From NCBI GenBank assembly GCA_029706075.1, contig JAINUG010000007.1:7441501-7505500 (forward strand): DNA of 64,000 nt, written 5' to 3'. The notes beneath the pieces were generated by a model, which was not told the DNA's origin, made no database searches, and was given only the letters and a program-made list of their open reading frames with translations. Shown here in pieces: positions 35,901 to 49,200 of this stretch; the first letter of the stretch is position 1; each line of letters starts with the position of its first letter. A program made the position numbers and the translations under genes. Origin of the DNA: Aldrovandia affinis. Taxonomy: Eukaryota > Chordata > Actinopteri > Notacanthiformes > Halosauridae.

Positions 35901-38900
35901 ACTGCCTGTGGGCACACCTCAACATTAACTCACACCACCCTAATACTACCCAAACGTAAACTACCTTTAAATAAAGGTTAATAATAATAATAATAATAAC
36001 CTACATAACATGGAGTCTCAAAAAGTGTGCAGATATCATTTCAACTGTGACACCGTAATAAGGAGGGGGAAAAAACTGAATGCGTATATCAAATCTGAAG
36101 ATTTGCATACAAGCAAACTACTAGGGCTGTCTAAAACAAATCTTGGTCGACCAACAGTCGTCCGTTTTTTCCGATTGGTCGAAACAAACAAAAAAACTAA
36201 ACAAAAACAAACAAAAAAAAAAAAAATATATATATATATGACGCACCCTATTTGTTTGAATAAATACAACTATATGTTCGCTGCGCCTGTCTCATGTTTT
36301 ATAACTTTATTAAGTGAATGACACAAATGAGTAACAATAGGCTAATAACTTTATGGAGCCGGAGTTCAAGATTACCTGAAAGAAGAAAAAAAACTCAGTT
36401 CCGAGCCTCTTCATGCGGCCCTTGCAGATTCTGCAGTTGCGCTTGTGAAGTTGCGGCTGATGCTTTTATTTGACCACAACCATAACACATTCTAACGCGT
36501 AGGCTATGTTTTATTTCATTAACCAGGTTGGTCTCATTGGGATTTAAAATCTCTTTTGCAAAAAAATAGGCTAACAAACGAATGATCACACATAGCCTAA
36601 TGTCTTAAATTGTAGCCTAAAGCTGAACATAAAGTGGCTATAGCCTATCGAAAATAACTTACTCGAGTCAGAGACCATCCGATGGCCTACTTCCCCAGTC
36701 GTTTCATGTTATGGCACAGGAACACTAGCTTGTCCACATTTTTTGGCTGCTCCTCGTTTTATTAACGATAAACCCTGCCTTGGAAAACACGCTTGAAATG
36801 TTTACATTCCACTTTTTTTGGATCGTCCGCGACTAAAACGAAATGCTGCCATACTCCAGATTTTTTCTTTCACATTATGTTCTTAGGTTATATCAAAATG
36901 AGTAATTAAAGTATGCCTATATCACTAATCTTAACTGAAGGCAAATCTTAGGCTACAATTAAAATGCACATTCGCGTGCCTAAAACAAGGATACAATATA
37001 GGCTACATGAAAGGGGGTGTTATGCATGTTAGTTATAAATATATAAACCATACAATTAGCAAAACACATTTATTATAAAACGTTACTTTTATTAGTTTTG
37101 CAGAATTATTCACAACATTACTATTACCTTAACTGCCTAATATAATTTAAAGAGAACCTAGCTATGTTAAGTGAAGGACTGTCACTGCCATACCTGCAGC
37201 ATCCAGAACGGATTATTCAACTGACGCGACGAACTGTGGGGCGAATCTAGGAGTCTCATGCTGCATGGAGAATTATTATTATTTATTTATTTTTCGCGCG
37301 ACTGCTCGACCAAAACAAATCTGGGTCGACCAACAGCCCATTGACCAAACAATCGACCAGTCGACTAAATGGGGTCAGCCCTACAAACTATGTGGTGTAG
37401 GTGGTGATACACACATACACGGTCAAAGATGGCGGCGCGCTCGACGCAGCGGCTACTGCGGCTCCCAACTCAGTGCTATGTTTTCTTTATAATTTTATTA
37501 GTCTTACGTTTATGTACCAACCCAGGTTATGCGCACCTCATCTACAGCCAACAGGAGCTTTTTAACCTCAGATCGGATTACACAATCACAGGGGTGGTAA
37601 GTAACGAAGTAAAAATACTTCGTTACATTACTTAAGTATTTTTTTCGGGGATCTGTACTTTACTTGAGTACGTCTTATTTGCTCCTACTTTCACTCTTAC
37701 TCCACTACAATGTTTAAGAAAATGTTTACTTTTTACTCCGATACATTTCCCCATGCCCCCTCCCAAGTATTCATTACATTTCCAATCCGATGAAAAAAAA
37801 AGATTCTTTATTTTTATTTTTAAAGCATGCAGACTCAATTTGCCAGCATACGGGATATGGCCCGTATAGAAGATGGCAGAAGCAGCAGGTGAAGATGCTC
37901 TCGCTGCCGCCAGCAATCATGAAACAGAAAGGGATCACCCATGGCCATATCTTAAGGATATGTTCGAATTCACCGAAGTCAAGGGAGATTCTTATCGGCT
38001 GAAATGTCTTCTTTGCCTACCACGGGTGAACAAAATTTTGGCATTCAAAAATTCACCCTCAAATTTGAGAAAACATACTGAGGTGAGCTAACTTTAATGT
38101 TACTATGTGCATTCATTTAGCTAACGTTAGCTGACGACATGATACAGAGCTAGCTAAGCTAACGTTAATCACGTCTCCACCACCACTCCAAAGTAGGGAT
38201 GCTAATTTTAAGAAATGTCCTTGATCGATCGTCGCCCACGTGAACAAACAATTGAATTAATCGATTAATCTTTAAAAAAAAACAGCTAAATGTAGCGTAT
38301 GACAGAGAATAAAAAATGCGCGTTTTTTGCCTCAATCAAAGCTTTATTCAAACTTTTGAGATACGGGCCTATTTTAACAGCATAAAACGAAGGAATGAAG
38401 GAAATAAAACAACATACAGTAGGCCTATGCACAACTCCAGGTGATTTCAATTAGGTTCCTCCCTTGGTTGAAGAAGTGGGCTAATAAGTGAAATCACCTG
38501 GTGTAGTGCATTGGTTGCAACAAAAACCTGCATACACTCGGCCCTCGATGGAATGAGTTTGACACCTGTGGGCTAATGAGACACACATTGCTAAAATGTT
38601 AAAAGATATGTAGCCTATATATATTCCTGTGCAAACCGAAACATATTTATCGAGGTTAACCTGCTAGAGAACGAGTTAACTATACATTTCAAATAGTGGA
38701 CATTACGGTAAACGTGTAGCTTACTACGCTGCTTTTACAAATTGATACGTAGCCTTCTTGAAATTTCATACACAAGCATAGCTGTTACGTTTCCTTGCGT
38801 TGTAGTCTTGACAAACCAAAGGTTGGCTACTGTAGACTACAACAACACTTGGTCCTCACGGCATCACATGTTGCATTGATGCCGGCAGGTTACTTTTTCG

Positions 38901-41900
38901 TCTTCCCAGACCAAGTTACAATATTGCTAGATATATTTAATAAAATCAACAAGGTTTTAACTGTTGTTTCAAAGCAATATTATTACACTCACTAGAGTTC
39001 ATGCTATTGGATAACTCCGCTGTGCTGCTAAGGCACGAGACCATAGAGCTGTAACACATACATAATCGTTAATTTGATATGCTTGATCGATCAAATTCTT
39101 AACGGCGATTAATCGATCATCGATTAATCATTAACATCCCTACTCCAAAGTCTGGCAACGTTAACGTTAGCTATCGATAACGTAACGTTATAAAGAAACA
39201 GTCGGTCGGATATGAATATGATAACGTAGCTGGCTAACGAAATTAAGTGCAACGTTAGCGGTATCATCAGGGTGGGATGGATAATTTTGGACTGAGAGTG
39301 AGCAAACGTTAGCTAACTTGGCTATCACTGCATTGATAACTTTGACCTCCTTGCCATGTCAAATTCCCTTACAAAAAATACTGCAGTTCAACTGCAGTTG
39401 TAATGATTACAGTATAACTGCACTTCAATATTACTGTAGTTGTTGTAATACTAATGATTGATTACAGTATTATGCAATGTTTTGGACACGAAAAAACTTT
39501 TTCACTGCAGTTCTTTTTTTTTGTAAGGGAAGCCACGTGTATAAGATTGTTATTGAGAAATTATGTTTAACAGTTTTATATTTAGGAAAATACACATTTA
39601 TAAATTATATTTCTCTTTTTTGCAGAGAAAGCATCCCCATCAGTTAGAGAGTTACTCTAAATTGACTCAGAGTCACAGCAGCTCACAGAAGAGAAAGCTT
39701 CACGAAACACCTCCTGCCAGCAGTGCCAGTACTACCAAGCAGCTCAAGCTGGATATGTCTAGCAAGCGAGTGTCACAAGTGAACATAAACAAAGCAGTAA
39801 TTAAGTATGTCATTGAAGGCCTTCAACCATTCAGTGTGGTGAACCTACAAGCATTCAAAGACCTGATCCAGGACCTCCAGCCCAATGCCACCATCATGTC
39901 ACATCCCACTCTACGGTCAAGTATAGCCGAAGCTACCAAAACTATGAAGAAGAAAGTGATTGCGGCAATGAGGGAGGTGGAATACATCGCAACCACCACA
40001 GACTGCTGGACCGCCAGGAGGCGCAGCTTCATTGGCGTAACAGCTCACTGGCTTGATCCTGACAGTTTAGACAGGCGCTCAGCAGCCCTAGCATGTAGGC
40101 AGTTAAAAGGCTCTCACACATTTGACGTTTTAGCTGGTGCATTAAATGACATCCATGCAGAATACCAGATTCGTGACAAGATCGTTAGAACAACGACTGA
40201 CAATGGGTCGAATTTTATAAAAGCATTCCACGTCTATGGAGCCCAACAAGACGAAAACAACAATGTGACTGACACTGAAGAAGCAAGCTGCTCAGGTGAG
40301 GAAGATGAGGAAGAGATTCAAGAGGAGGAAGAGGGTGAAGTTAACTTCCAAGAAGTGACAAGTGTGCTTGATGAAGGCGATGGCATTGAGTATCATCTAC
40401 CCAAGCATCAGCGTTGCGCATGCCACCTTCTTAATCTGGTGTCAACAGTAGATGCTTTAAAGGCAAACTCAAATGAGACCTACAAAAAAGTGTCCAGATC
40501 CTCATTTTCAAAGTGCCAGGCACTATGGAACAAGAGTGCGCGATCCGCTACTGCTGCAGAAACCATCGAAGATGCATGCAAACTTCAGCTAATACGGCCC
40601 AATACAACTAGATGGAACTCGATGTTCTTCGCAGTGGAGAGAATAGTAAGGATCGTCAAAGAACAAGGAGAGGAGCCATCCGAGATGTCTGCGCATCATT
40701 CAAAATTCCAATGCGAGTACTGTTTACCGAAATTTTTACTACACACTCACTAATTCCCCCATTACAACTTTCCCACTCACTTTCCCCATAACTACTTAAA
40801 ACTTAACTACCCCAGTACAGTAACCCCCACACTCACTGAAACTACCCCACACTAATCAACCCAATACAACTGCCACACTCTAAACATCCTAAAGCCCTAA
40901 CTGAACATTATATTCCATTCTAAAGCTACTACCTAATATTGGATTCAACTATCTCACTATGACTACTCGTTTATCTGTCTAGTCTGCCTGCTTTAGTATC
41001 ACTTTATATCTGTAAAGTGTCTCTCTCTCTCTGATTTTATGGTTAATTGCAATGTTAAGTCTGTTACTACTTCATCCTTAATTTCTCTCATTTGTGTATC
41101 TGTTTAATATGCCTGATTTGTTTTTATATCTTAATGTGTCTTTTACTTTTACTTTCTTGATTGTTTTTATATTTTAAAGTGTCTTGTACTTTTTGCATGT
41201 CTGTATTGTATTTTCTATGTTCAGTACCCCAGGAAGATTAGAGGCATACCCATGTGTTTCTAATGGGGATCCTTAAATAAACATAAACATAAACTACCCC
41301 AGACTGAATTGAAACGTTTTGTGTGTCACAGGCTCAATCCATCAGAATTGGCCTTCTTAGCAGAATACTCAGCAACCATGAGTCCAGTGGCCAAGGCTAT
41401 CGATATTCTGCAGGCTGAAACCAACATACAGATGGGATGGCTTCTTCCCACTCTGACTCAGCTGAAGACAAAACTGGATCGGATCAAGCCATCCTTAAAG
41501 TTTTCCAAGCCACTTGTTGATGCCATTCAACTGGGTTTGAAGAACCGCTTCAGTGAAATCTTGGAAGACCCAGAACTGATTGCAGCCGCCATCTTGCTGC
41601 CAAAATTCAAGACGTCGTGGACCAAAGACGAAGCCATCCTCAAAAAGGGTAAGGAAAAGCCTGCTTCTTTTGTAAACAGATATTTTGTATTTATTTTCAA
41701 AATAATATATATGTGTATGGTAGCAGATGATATACATTCAACCTCACATTAAAGGGGGGGGGTTCACAGATATAATGATGCATTTGTAATCGTTCTCTTA
41801 ACATATGATCAGTTCATTGCTTGACCAATGCAATACCGATGTCCTTATGGCCAGAATTGGCAGGGCTCATAGCCCAACTCCATTCCTCTCATTGAGGGTT

Positions 41901-43240
41901 AGAGAGGGTAAACAATTAACAAAACCTATGCAGTAGATTAACACAAAATAATTCAAATAAGAAAGGAATAATATACCACGGTAGGCTATGCATTCTATGA
42001 AAATACAGCTTGTGTTGCATGCATCCCTGAGGTGGAAGGTTTAGGCCTATGCTATGTCTCAATTAACTGTCTAGAATGATACCATGGCTATTTGCCAAAT
42101 GAGAGTTACAGTAAAGATTAGACCTATGGAAAATATGTACTTTGGCTGTCATTGACTAATGTTCTGAATGCCATTCTGTTCAATTTCTGCATGTGTATGG
42201 GACATGCATTGTTTTTCAGGACTGGACTACATCAATCTGGACATGGAGCCCTTGATGCCCCTCGGTAGCCCCATCGCTTCTGATGATGACGACTTCTTCT
42301 CGTCCATCAAGACAACTGCACAAGAAACCTCAAAAGAACTTGAGGGATATCTGGCATGCTCTGCTGACCACACCAGTCTGCTGAAGACCTTCCCCTCCGT
42401 CTGTAAGGTGTCCATCAAGTTAAACACGCCTCTTCCTGCCTCAGCTGCGTGTGAAAGGCTGTTTAGTATTGCAGGGCTTCTATTTAGCCCTAGGAGAGCA
42501 AGGATCGACTCCAGCAATTTTGAAAATCAGCTTCTGCTGAAGCTGAACAGAAGCTTTTAAAGCCTTAAATAGTAACCCGTCTTACAAATGAGCTAGCCAG
42601 TCAGATTCTGTGTAAAGAGAGAGAGCCTAAGAGTTTATTTTGAAGATATTTCAACTTGGGATGGTTCACGCTCATTGCACAATTCTCTAATAGTTGTCTT
42701 ACACTTTCAGGGCCACACTTTAGGAAAGACAGTTATTACAGAATTATGCAAAACTAAACAATGTGATTTGTGTTCAACCCCTATACTGCGTTAAGGTGCC
42801 AGTCAGATTCTGTGTAGCCTAGCCTGAGAGTTTCTTTTGAAGATATTTCAACTTAAAGGGAGGGATGGTTCACCCTCATTGGCAGTGTTGTAATCTTATC
42901 ACTTATTTAATTCTGTAATAACTGTCTTTCCTACTAGGCCCTAAAGTGTGTGACCCTGAAATTACAAGGTAAGACAACTATTAGAGAATTGTGCAATGAG
43001 CGTGAACCATCCCTTTAAGTTGAAATATCTTCAAAATAAACTCTTAGGCTCTCTCTCTTTACACAGAATCTGACTGGCTAGCTCATTTGTAATAGTTGTC
43101 TTATTGTCCCTTATGATTGCAAATCGTATTGGCAGTGTTGTAATCTTATCACTTATTTTATTTGCAGTGTTCTGATCTGCAGGATTGTACTACTGTAGGA
43201 TTTCACAGAGCATGCAAGTCAATGCACTCCTGTCCTCTTG

Positions 43241-43287
<47 letters not shown>

Positions 43288-46200
43288 TAAGGGGGTGGGG
43301 GATTGACTGTAGATCTGTATCTGTTTGTTGTCAATTGTCATTCATATTCAATTAAAACATTGCATATCACTCCCACAACAATTGGTCTGCTTATTTATGG
43401 CTATTTACAATTAATTTGAATATTTACTTTTTACTTCTGGTTACTTAAGTACATTTTAAATCGGATACTTTTGTACTTTTACTCAAGTGGTGTTTGAATG
43501 GGGGACTTTCTACTTTTACTGGAGTAATTTTTTTATTAAGTATCTATACTTTTAATCGAGTATAACTTTTGAGTACTTTTACCACCCCTGCACAATCCCC
43601 ACTGCCATCACGGACAACTTCCCCATTGATATTGTCCGCTCACCGGTCTTCGCAGTGGAAACGCTGCCCCCGTCGGGAGCGTAAACAGAAGAGGGGGAAG
43701 CTGGGCTACATGCTAGGCTAAGCAGAGCTCCCTTCAAAGCTTCCCTCCCCAGCATTCTTATGGCAAACGTTTGATCGCTGGCTAACAAAATGGACAAGAT
43801 AAAACTCAGGCTGTCCTCACAGAAAAGGCTGGAGAACTGCGGTCTGCTAACATTTACCGAGACCTGGCTCAACAACAACATAGCTGACTCGGCTATCGAG
43901 CTAGAGGGCCGCACAGCCTTCCGTGCCGACAGGACAGCAAACTCCGGCAAGATCCGCGGAGGAGGTTTGTGTATTTATGTCAATAACTCTTGGTGCAATA
44001 ATACAAAGATAATTGAAAAGCATTGCTGTGCTGACCTTGAGCTGCTTATGGTACAGTGCAGGCCTTTCAGGATTTGATTTGATTTCTACCTGCCTAGAGA
44101 GTTAACAGCCATTACCATCGCTGCCGTGTACATCCCTCCCAATGCAAATGCTAAGGCAGCACTCAAGCAACTACAGTGTGCCATCAGTAAACAACAGACC
44201 AAACACCTGGACAATGCCTTTATCATAGGTGGTGATTTCAACCAAACCAACCTCAGGACTGTGTTACCCAAATTTCATCAACAGGTTTTCTGCCCCACTA
44301 GAAGGCAAAACACCCTAGACCATCTCTACACTAATATCAAGGACTCATACAAGGCCATCCCCCCCCCACCTTGGGCACCTCTGCTCCTGGCACCAGCCTA
44401 CAAACCCCTCATAAAACAGGTCAAGCCTACAGTAAAAACAGTCACTGTCTGGCCAGAGGGTGCAGTCTCTGAACTTCAAGACTGTTTTGACAACACAGAC
44501 TGGAATGTTTTTGTACATCCAGCCACCCACGGCGCTCTTACAGACCTTCATGAACTGACATCCGCTGTGTTATTTTACATTAACTTCTGCACTGAAACTG
44601 TCACAACAAAAAAATCCATCCGCACCTTTCCGAACCAGAAACCTTGGATGTCCAGTGAGGTCCGGCAGTTGCTGAAAGCCCGGGATTCAGCGTTTAAATC
44701 TGGAAACTGCGAGGCCTACAGCACAGCCAGAGCCAACCTCAAAAAGGGCATCAGAACAGCCAAATACAACTATTCCCTACGAATAGAGGAACACTTTCAC
44801 AATAACTCTGACCCCCGGTGAATGTGGCAAGGCATTCAATCTATCACTGACTACAAAAGCTCCAACACTGGTCCCACTGTCCATGATGCCTCCCTCCCAG
44901 ATGAGCTAAATATTTTTTACGCCTGGTTCGACAAGGACAACACTGATCCTGCCACCAAAACCCCCACCCACCCAGGAGACCAGGTGCTCACTCTGACTAT
45001 CGCAGAGGTCAGAGAATCACTGCGCAGAGTCAACCCACGCAAGGCAGCTGGCCCGGACAGCATACTGCGACAGGTCCTCAGAGAATGCTCTGACCAGCTG
45101 GCTGAGGTCTTCACGACAATATTCAACCTCTCACTGACCCGGTCTATAGTCCTGGCATGCTTCAAAACCACCTCTATCATCCCCGTCCCCAAGAAATCAT
45201 CACCTACATGTCTGAATGACTACCGACCCATAGCACTCACCCGCATTGCCATGAAGTGCTTTGAGAGACTGGTTCTGGCCCACATCAAAGTCTCTATCCC
45301 CCCCACACTCGACCCACATCAGTTCGTGTACCGTCCCAAAAGGTCCACAGAGGACGCCATTGCCTCTGCTCTGCACTTTGCCCTGACCCACCTGGAACTT
45401 AATAACGCATACATCCGGATGCTGTTCATAGATTACAGCTCCGCCTTCAACACTATCATCCCCTTCAAGCTGACCTCCAAACTCCTCTCCCTTGGCCTAA
45501 CCCCCGCCCTCTGTAATTGGACACTGGACTTCCTGACCAACAGACCTCAGTCTGTTAGGTTAGGTAACCATACCTCCTCCACCCTGACCCTCAGCACAGG
45601 TGCCCCCCAAGGCTGTGTTCTGAGCCCCCTCCTCTACTCCCTCTTTACATATGACTGCCTGCCAATCCACCCTTCAAACCTCATAGTAAAGTTTGCTGAC
45701 GACACCACAGTTGTAGGCCGAATAATCAACAACAACGAGACGGTCTACAGGGACGAGATTCAGCACCTAACATCATGGTGCACCTCCAACAATCTCGTCC
45801 TTAATGTGCAAAAGACGAAGGAGCTGATCGTGGACTTCAGGAGATCCAAAAGCTGCAGCCACTCCCCCATATACATCAACGGGGCCGAGGTGGAACGTGT
45901 CCCCAGTTTTCAATTTCTTGGGAGTCCACATCAGCGAGGACCTCTCCTGGACATCAAACACCCATTCCCTTGTGAAGAAGGCCCAACAACGCCTGCATTT
46001 CCTGAGGAGGCTGAGGTGCGCCCGCCTACCCCCCCATATACTCACCAACTTCTACCGCTGCACCACAGAGAGTATCCTGACCAACTGCATCTCAGTGTGG
46101 TACGGTAACTGTACATCAGCAGACCGGAAAGCTCTGCAGCGGGTCGTCAAGACGGCCCAGCGCATCACCGGTACCCAGCTCCCAGCCATAAATGACATTT

Positions 46201-49200
46201 ATCAGAAACATTGCCTGTACAGAGGTCTCAGCATCAGCAGAGATCCCACCCACCCATGTTAAATGTCACATGCCTTTTTGCACTGTCATGTCAATGTTAC
46301 ATGCCTTTTTGCACTTTGTATGCCCTTTTGCACTATGTTTATTATGTTTGTCATGTGTATTATGTATTGTGTGTATTTTGCACTATTGGTGAAGCTGCAG
46401 CCCTCTTTTCATTTTACTATGTGCTTGCACATTGTTTTAATGACAATAAATTGAATTGAAAATAACTGATGCACAGCTCTGGCACTGTGTCTTTATGAAA
46501 GTGAAAAGATGCCTTTTAAACAATTAGACACAGGCAGCCAGCACAGAAAGGCCCAGGCAATCGTCTTCAGCTAACAACATGCTAAACTTATTTTAATTTA
46601 TTCTAACATTATTCATTCTCCCACTACAGTTCCACCGAGGTTCAAATCGATTTTTTTCTGAAACAGACCTAATCAAAACCAACAACAATATTTGTATACA
46701 ACATTCTACAAGAGGCTGGCTTCAAATACAAAGGGTAAAAAAAACATGATTTCAACTAATTGTTGGCATTAAAATCCAAACTGTGCAGTCATAGGGTATG
46801 CACACATACATATAAAATCATAGAACTCACAGATGTTTCGACTTAAATTGTTGGGTGTATCATCTTTGTGCTTCTTTCATCGAACATAAAGATTGATCAA
46901 CCCTTAAATCTTACAGCTAAATCAAACAAGTTACAAATTTGTATCACCTAATGGATTTTCTTCCCAGAATGATCTGACTCTCATTTGAACAATCATAATT
47001 AATTATGCTTTCAACAAGCATCATTTAATAACACGTACATTTAAAGGGTGATTCTGGACAAACTATGAAAATGGTCAAGTGCAATGCATTGTAGTCTTTT
47101 TTTTACATTTTTTTGGTTCTTTTTTAAACCCAACCACTACCCCCAACCCCCAAAATCTTTAATATTTTTATTTATGTTTATTTAAAAAAATTATTATCAT
47201 TATTAAAAATTATTACTATTGCTTCCTGTGTGTGTTTTTCCTTTTCTATTCCATTCCCCATACATTTTTTCTTATATTTAACTATGCTATTTCTCTTGCT
47301 TTCCCTTTATTTTTTTTTTCTTTCTTCCTTTCCCCTTCCCTTTTTGTCAGTTGACCCTTTTTAAGACCTGGAGTGACGTTTAGGTCGCATCGATTTTGCG
47401 ATTAATGCTGAAATAGACGTGGGGGAAATGAAGTGCACGTTGGTGTCGGCTTTTTTTTTTTTTTGAAATTTTTTCCAGAAACCCCAGCCAACACCACTTG
47501 CTCCTGAGCACGTCGCCACACTTCCATAGTAGTAAATCCCAATCAATAACATCACAATTGCTGCGACATCCCATCAATGACATCATATGGGGCCGCCAAT
47601 GCCCCCGCCGTTCCCAAGCAGGATGCAATGACCCAGAGCCAGAAGGTCCTGGAAAACCCACCCCTCTATGGGCCAAATACTGTTATATGTACATATACAT
47701 ACATATTTCCATAATATACAGTTAGATAGACAACCATTTCCATAATATACAGTTAGGTAGACAACTAGTAAATATACAAATTACCAGAGTACAACCAGAA
47801 AATAAGCAACAACACAAAGTAATAATACAAATAAATAAAATGTTAAAAAAATAAAGGCAAATTAAATTAAAAAAAAAATAAAAATAAAAATAATAATAAT
47901 TATAGAATCAAACTATGTCTTTGCTATCTTAGCTTTAAGAGCAGTGTTGTTTCCATTTAGTAATTTCTGCACCTGACTGTTTGGAACCACCTCGTTGCTT
48001 ATAGTATTTTTATCGACTTGGTGTCTCTGTTTTGGCAGTAATTCGTTCAGTGCAGGGAGAGCAATAGACATATTTAGGGGTGAAAATGTGGCCATCGGCA
48101 GTGCAGTGCGAGTGTTGCAGGATGATTGCGTTTCTGGAAGGAGACTTCCAGGAGGGTTTCGTCTGCGACCGTTGCCAGCTTGTGGAAGCATCTCGACAGC
48201 AAGATTCTTGATCTCGTTGCTGGTCTCGACTGCCCTGCAGAATTTGTAGTGTTCCAGGAACTAACTAGTATGCCCTTAGAGAGTTAGCCTGCACGCCGGC
48301 AAGTATTTTTTGGCAAGTTAAGACAGCCTCCTCTAACTCTAGAATTTTTTATTTCAGACGAGCTGACTTTAATAAAATGAGAGAGAATTTAAGTAATATA
48401 GATTGGGTAAAACTTCTAGATTGCAGAACTGTGAATGAAAAATGTCTACATGACTACATTTAAAAAGGTTATCGTAGATGTAGAGTGTAAATTCATCCGA
48501 AAAGTAAGGGGTAAAAAAAAATAGGATGAAAAAACTGTCAGACTAAATCTTTACGGGAGATTTTGAGGCAAAAGAAGCGACTGTACAGAGTATATAAAAA
48601 GGATAACTCAAAGAAAAATGAATTAGATTATTGTAATATGCCGGCCAAGGCTAAAAAGGAAATAAGATCAGCTAAAAGGCGGTTTGAAATTAAAATTTCC
48701 CAAAATGCAAAAAGTTATCCTAAGAAGTTTTTTCAATATTGTAGTAGAAAAAGGAAAGTTAATGAAAAAATCCTAAAAGGGATTAACCAAATATTTTTTA
48801 AGATAAGTGGGGTCAGCAGAACAAGAGGCCACAGGTGGAAATTAGTTAAAGGCAAATTCCGCACAGATATTAGGAATTTTTCCAATGCCTGGAACAGCTT
48901 GCCAGGTCGGGTAGTAGAGGCAGAAACACTTGGGCTATTCAAGTCCAGGCTAGATGCAGTACTAGATACTCTGTAGGTGAGGACATGTTTGGCCATATGA
49001 GGTCTGTTTTCCAAAACAAATAATCATTTTGCAATATAGGACAGGAATGGCTTCCAAACATCATTGTACTCCTTATGTTTGTTTTTAAACCATTAAGGCC
49101 AGTTCACTCAGAAGATGGAGCCACTGAGTAATGGAGATGTTTGCTTTGGATTTCCAATTTAGTAAAATTACCTTTTTCACTGCTCTAATTGCTATAAACA

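Larger units (their letters stand above)
37873..42560 (+). pseudogene. hAT transposase with BED zinc finger (multi-exon, damaged)
   Basis: Exon 1 (37873-38084) starts [19 protein letters not shown] and carries a BED-type finger (CLLCLPRV...SNLRKHTE). Exon 2 (about 39625-40720) holds the RNase H-like core with [37 protein letters not shown] and RPNTTRWNS. Exon 3 (about 41326-41648) contains [18 protein letters not shown] and [16 protein letters not shown]. Exon 4 (42220-42560) ends with the C-terminal dimerisation domain [20 protein letters not shown]. Near 40690 the family phrase continues in another frame, so at least one base is lost there. The protein excises and reinserts the element. Confidence 0.82.
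37589..43590 (+). mobile_element. hAT transposon, 6.0 kb, inserted in the LINE
   Basis: Ends CAGGGGTGGTAAGTAACGAA at the left and GAGTACTTTTACCACCCCTG at the right, with subterminal copies of ACTTTTACT-like motifs. Flanking 8-mers CACAATCA (37581-37588) and CACAATCC (43591-43598) match at 7 of 8. Joining the flanks restores the LINE 5' region. It carries an intron-containing transposase gene, a nested MITE, a large inverted repeat and a CA microsatellite. Confidence 0.88.
37421..46462 (+). mobile_element. Rex1/jockey-like LINE, split by a 6-kb hAT element
   Basis: The 5' end starts at AAAGATGGCGGCGCGC (about 37425). After the hAT (37589-43590) the element continues with the endonuclease (FTETWLN, AVYIPPN, GGDFN), a linker with KAAGPDS, reverse transcriptase ([40 protein letters not shown] near 45690) and a C-terminal domain ([19 protein letters not shown]). 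An in-frame TGA at 44819-44821, a frameshift near 45915 and a break near 44080 interrupt it. The 3' end runs to ACAATAAATTGAATTGAAA. Clade placement is tentative. Confidence 0.78.

Noticed and set aside
43579-43950. Minus-strand 123-residue frame
   Set aside because: It spans the hAT/LINE junction and lies opposite the LINE endonuclease, so it is a chance frame.
47913-48249. Small genes on either strand (92 and 84 residues)
   Set aside because: The plus strand in another frame gives FVCDRCQLV of a LINE ORF1; both frames look like shadows of that remnant.
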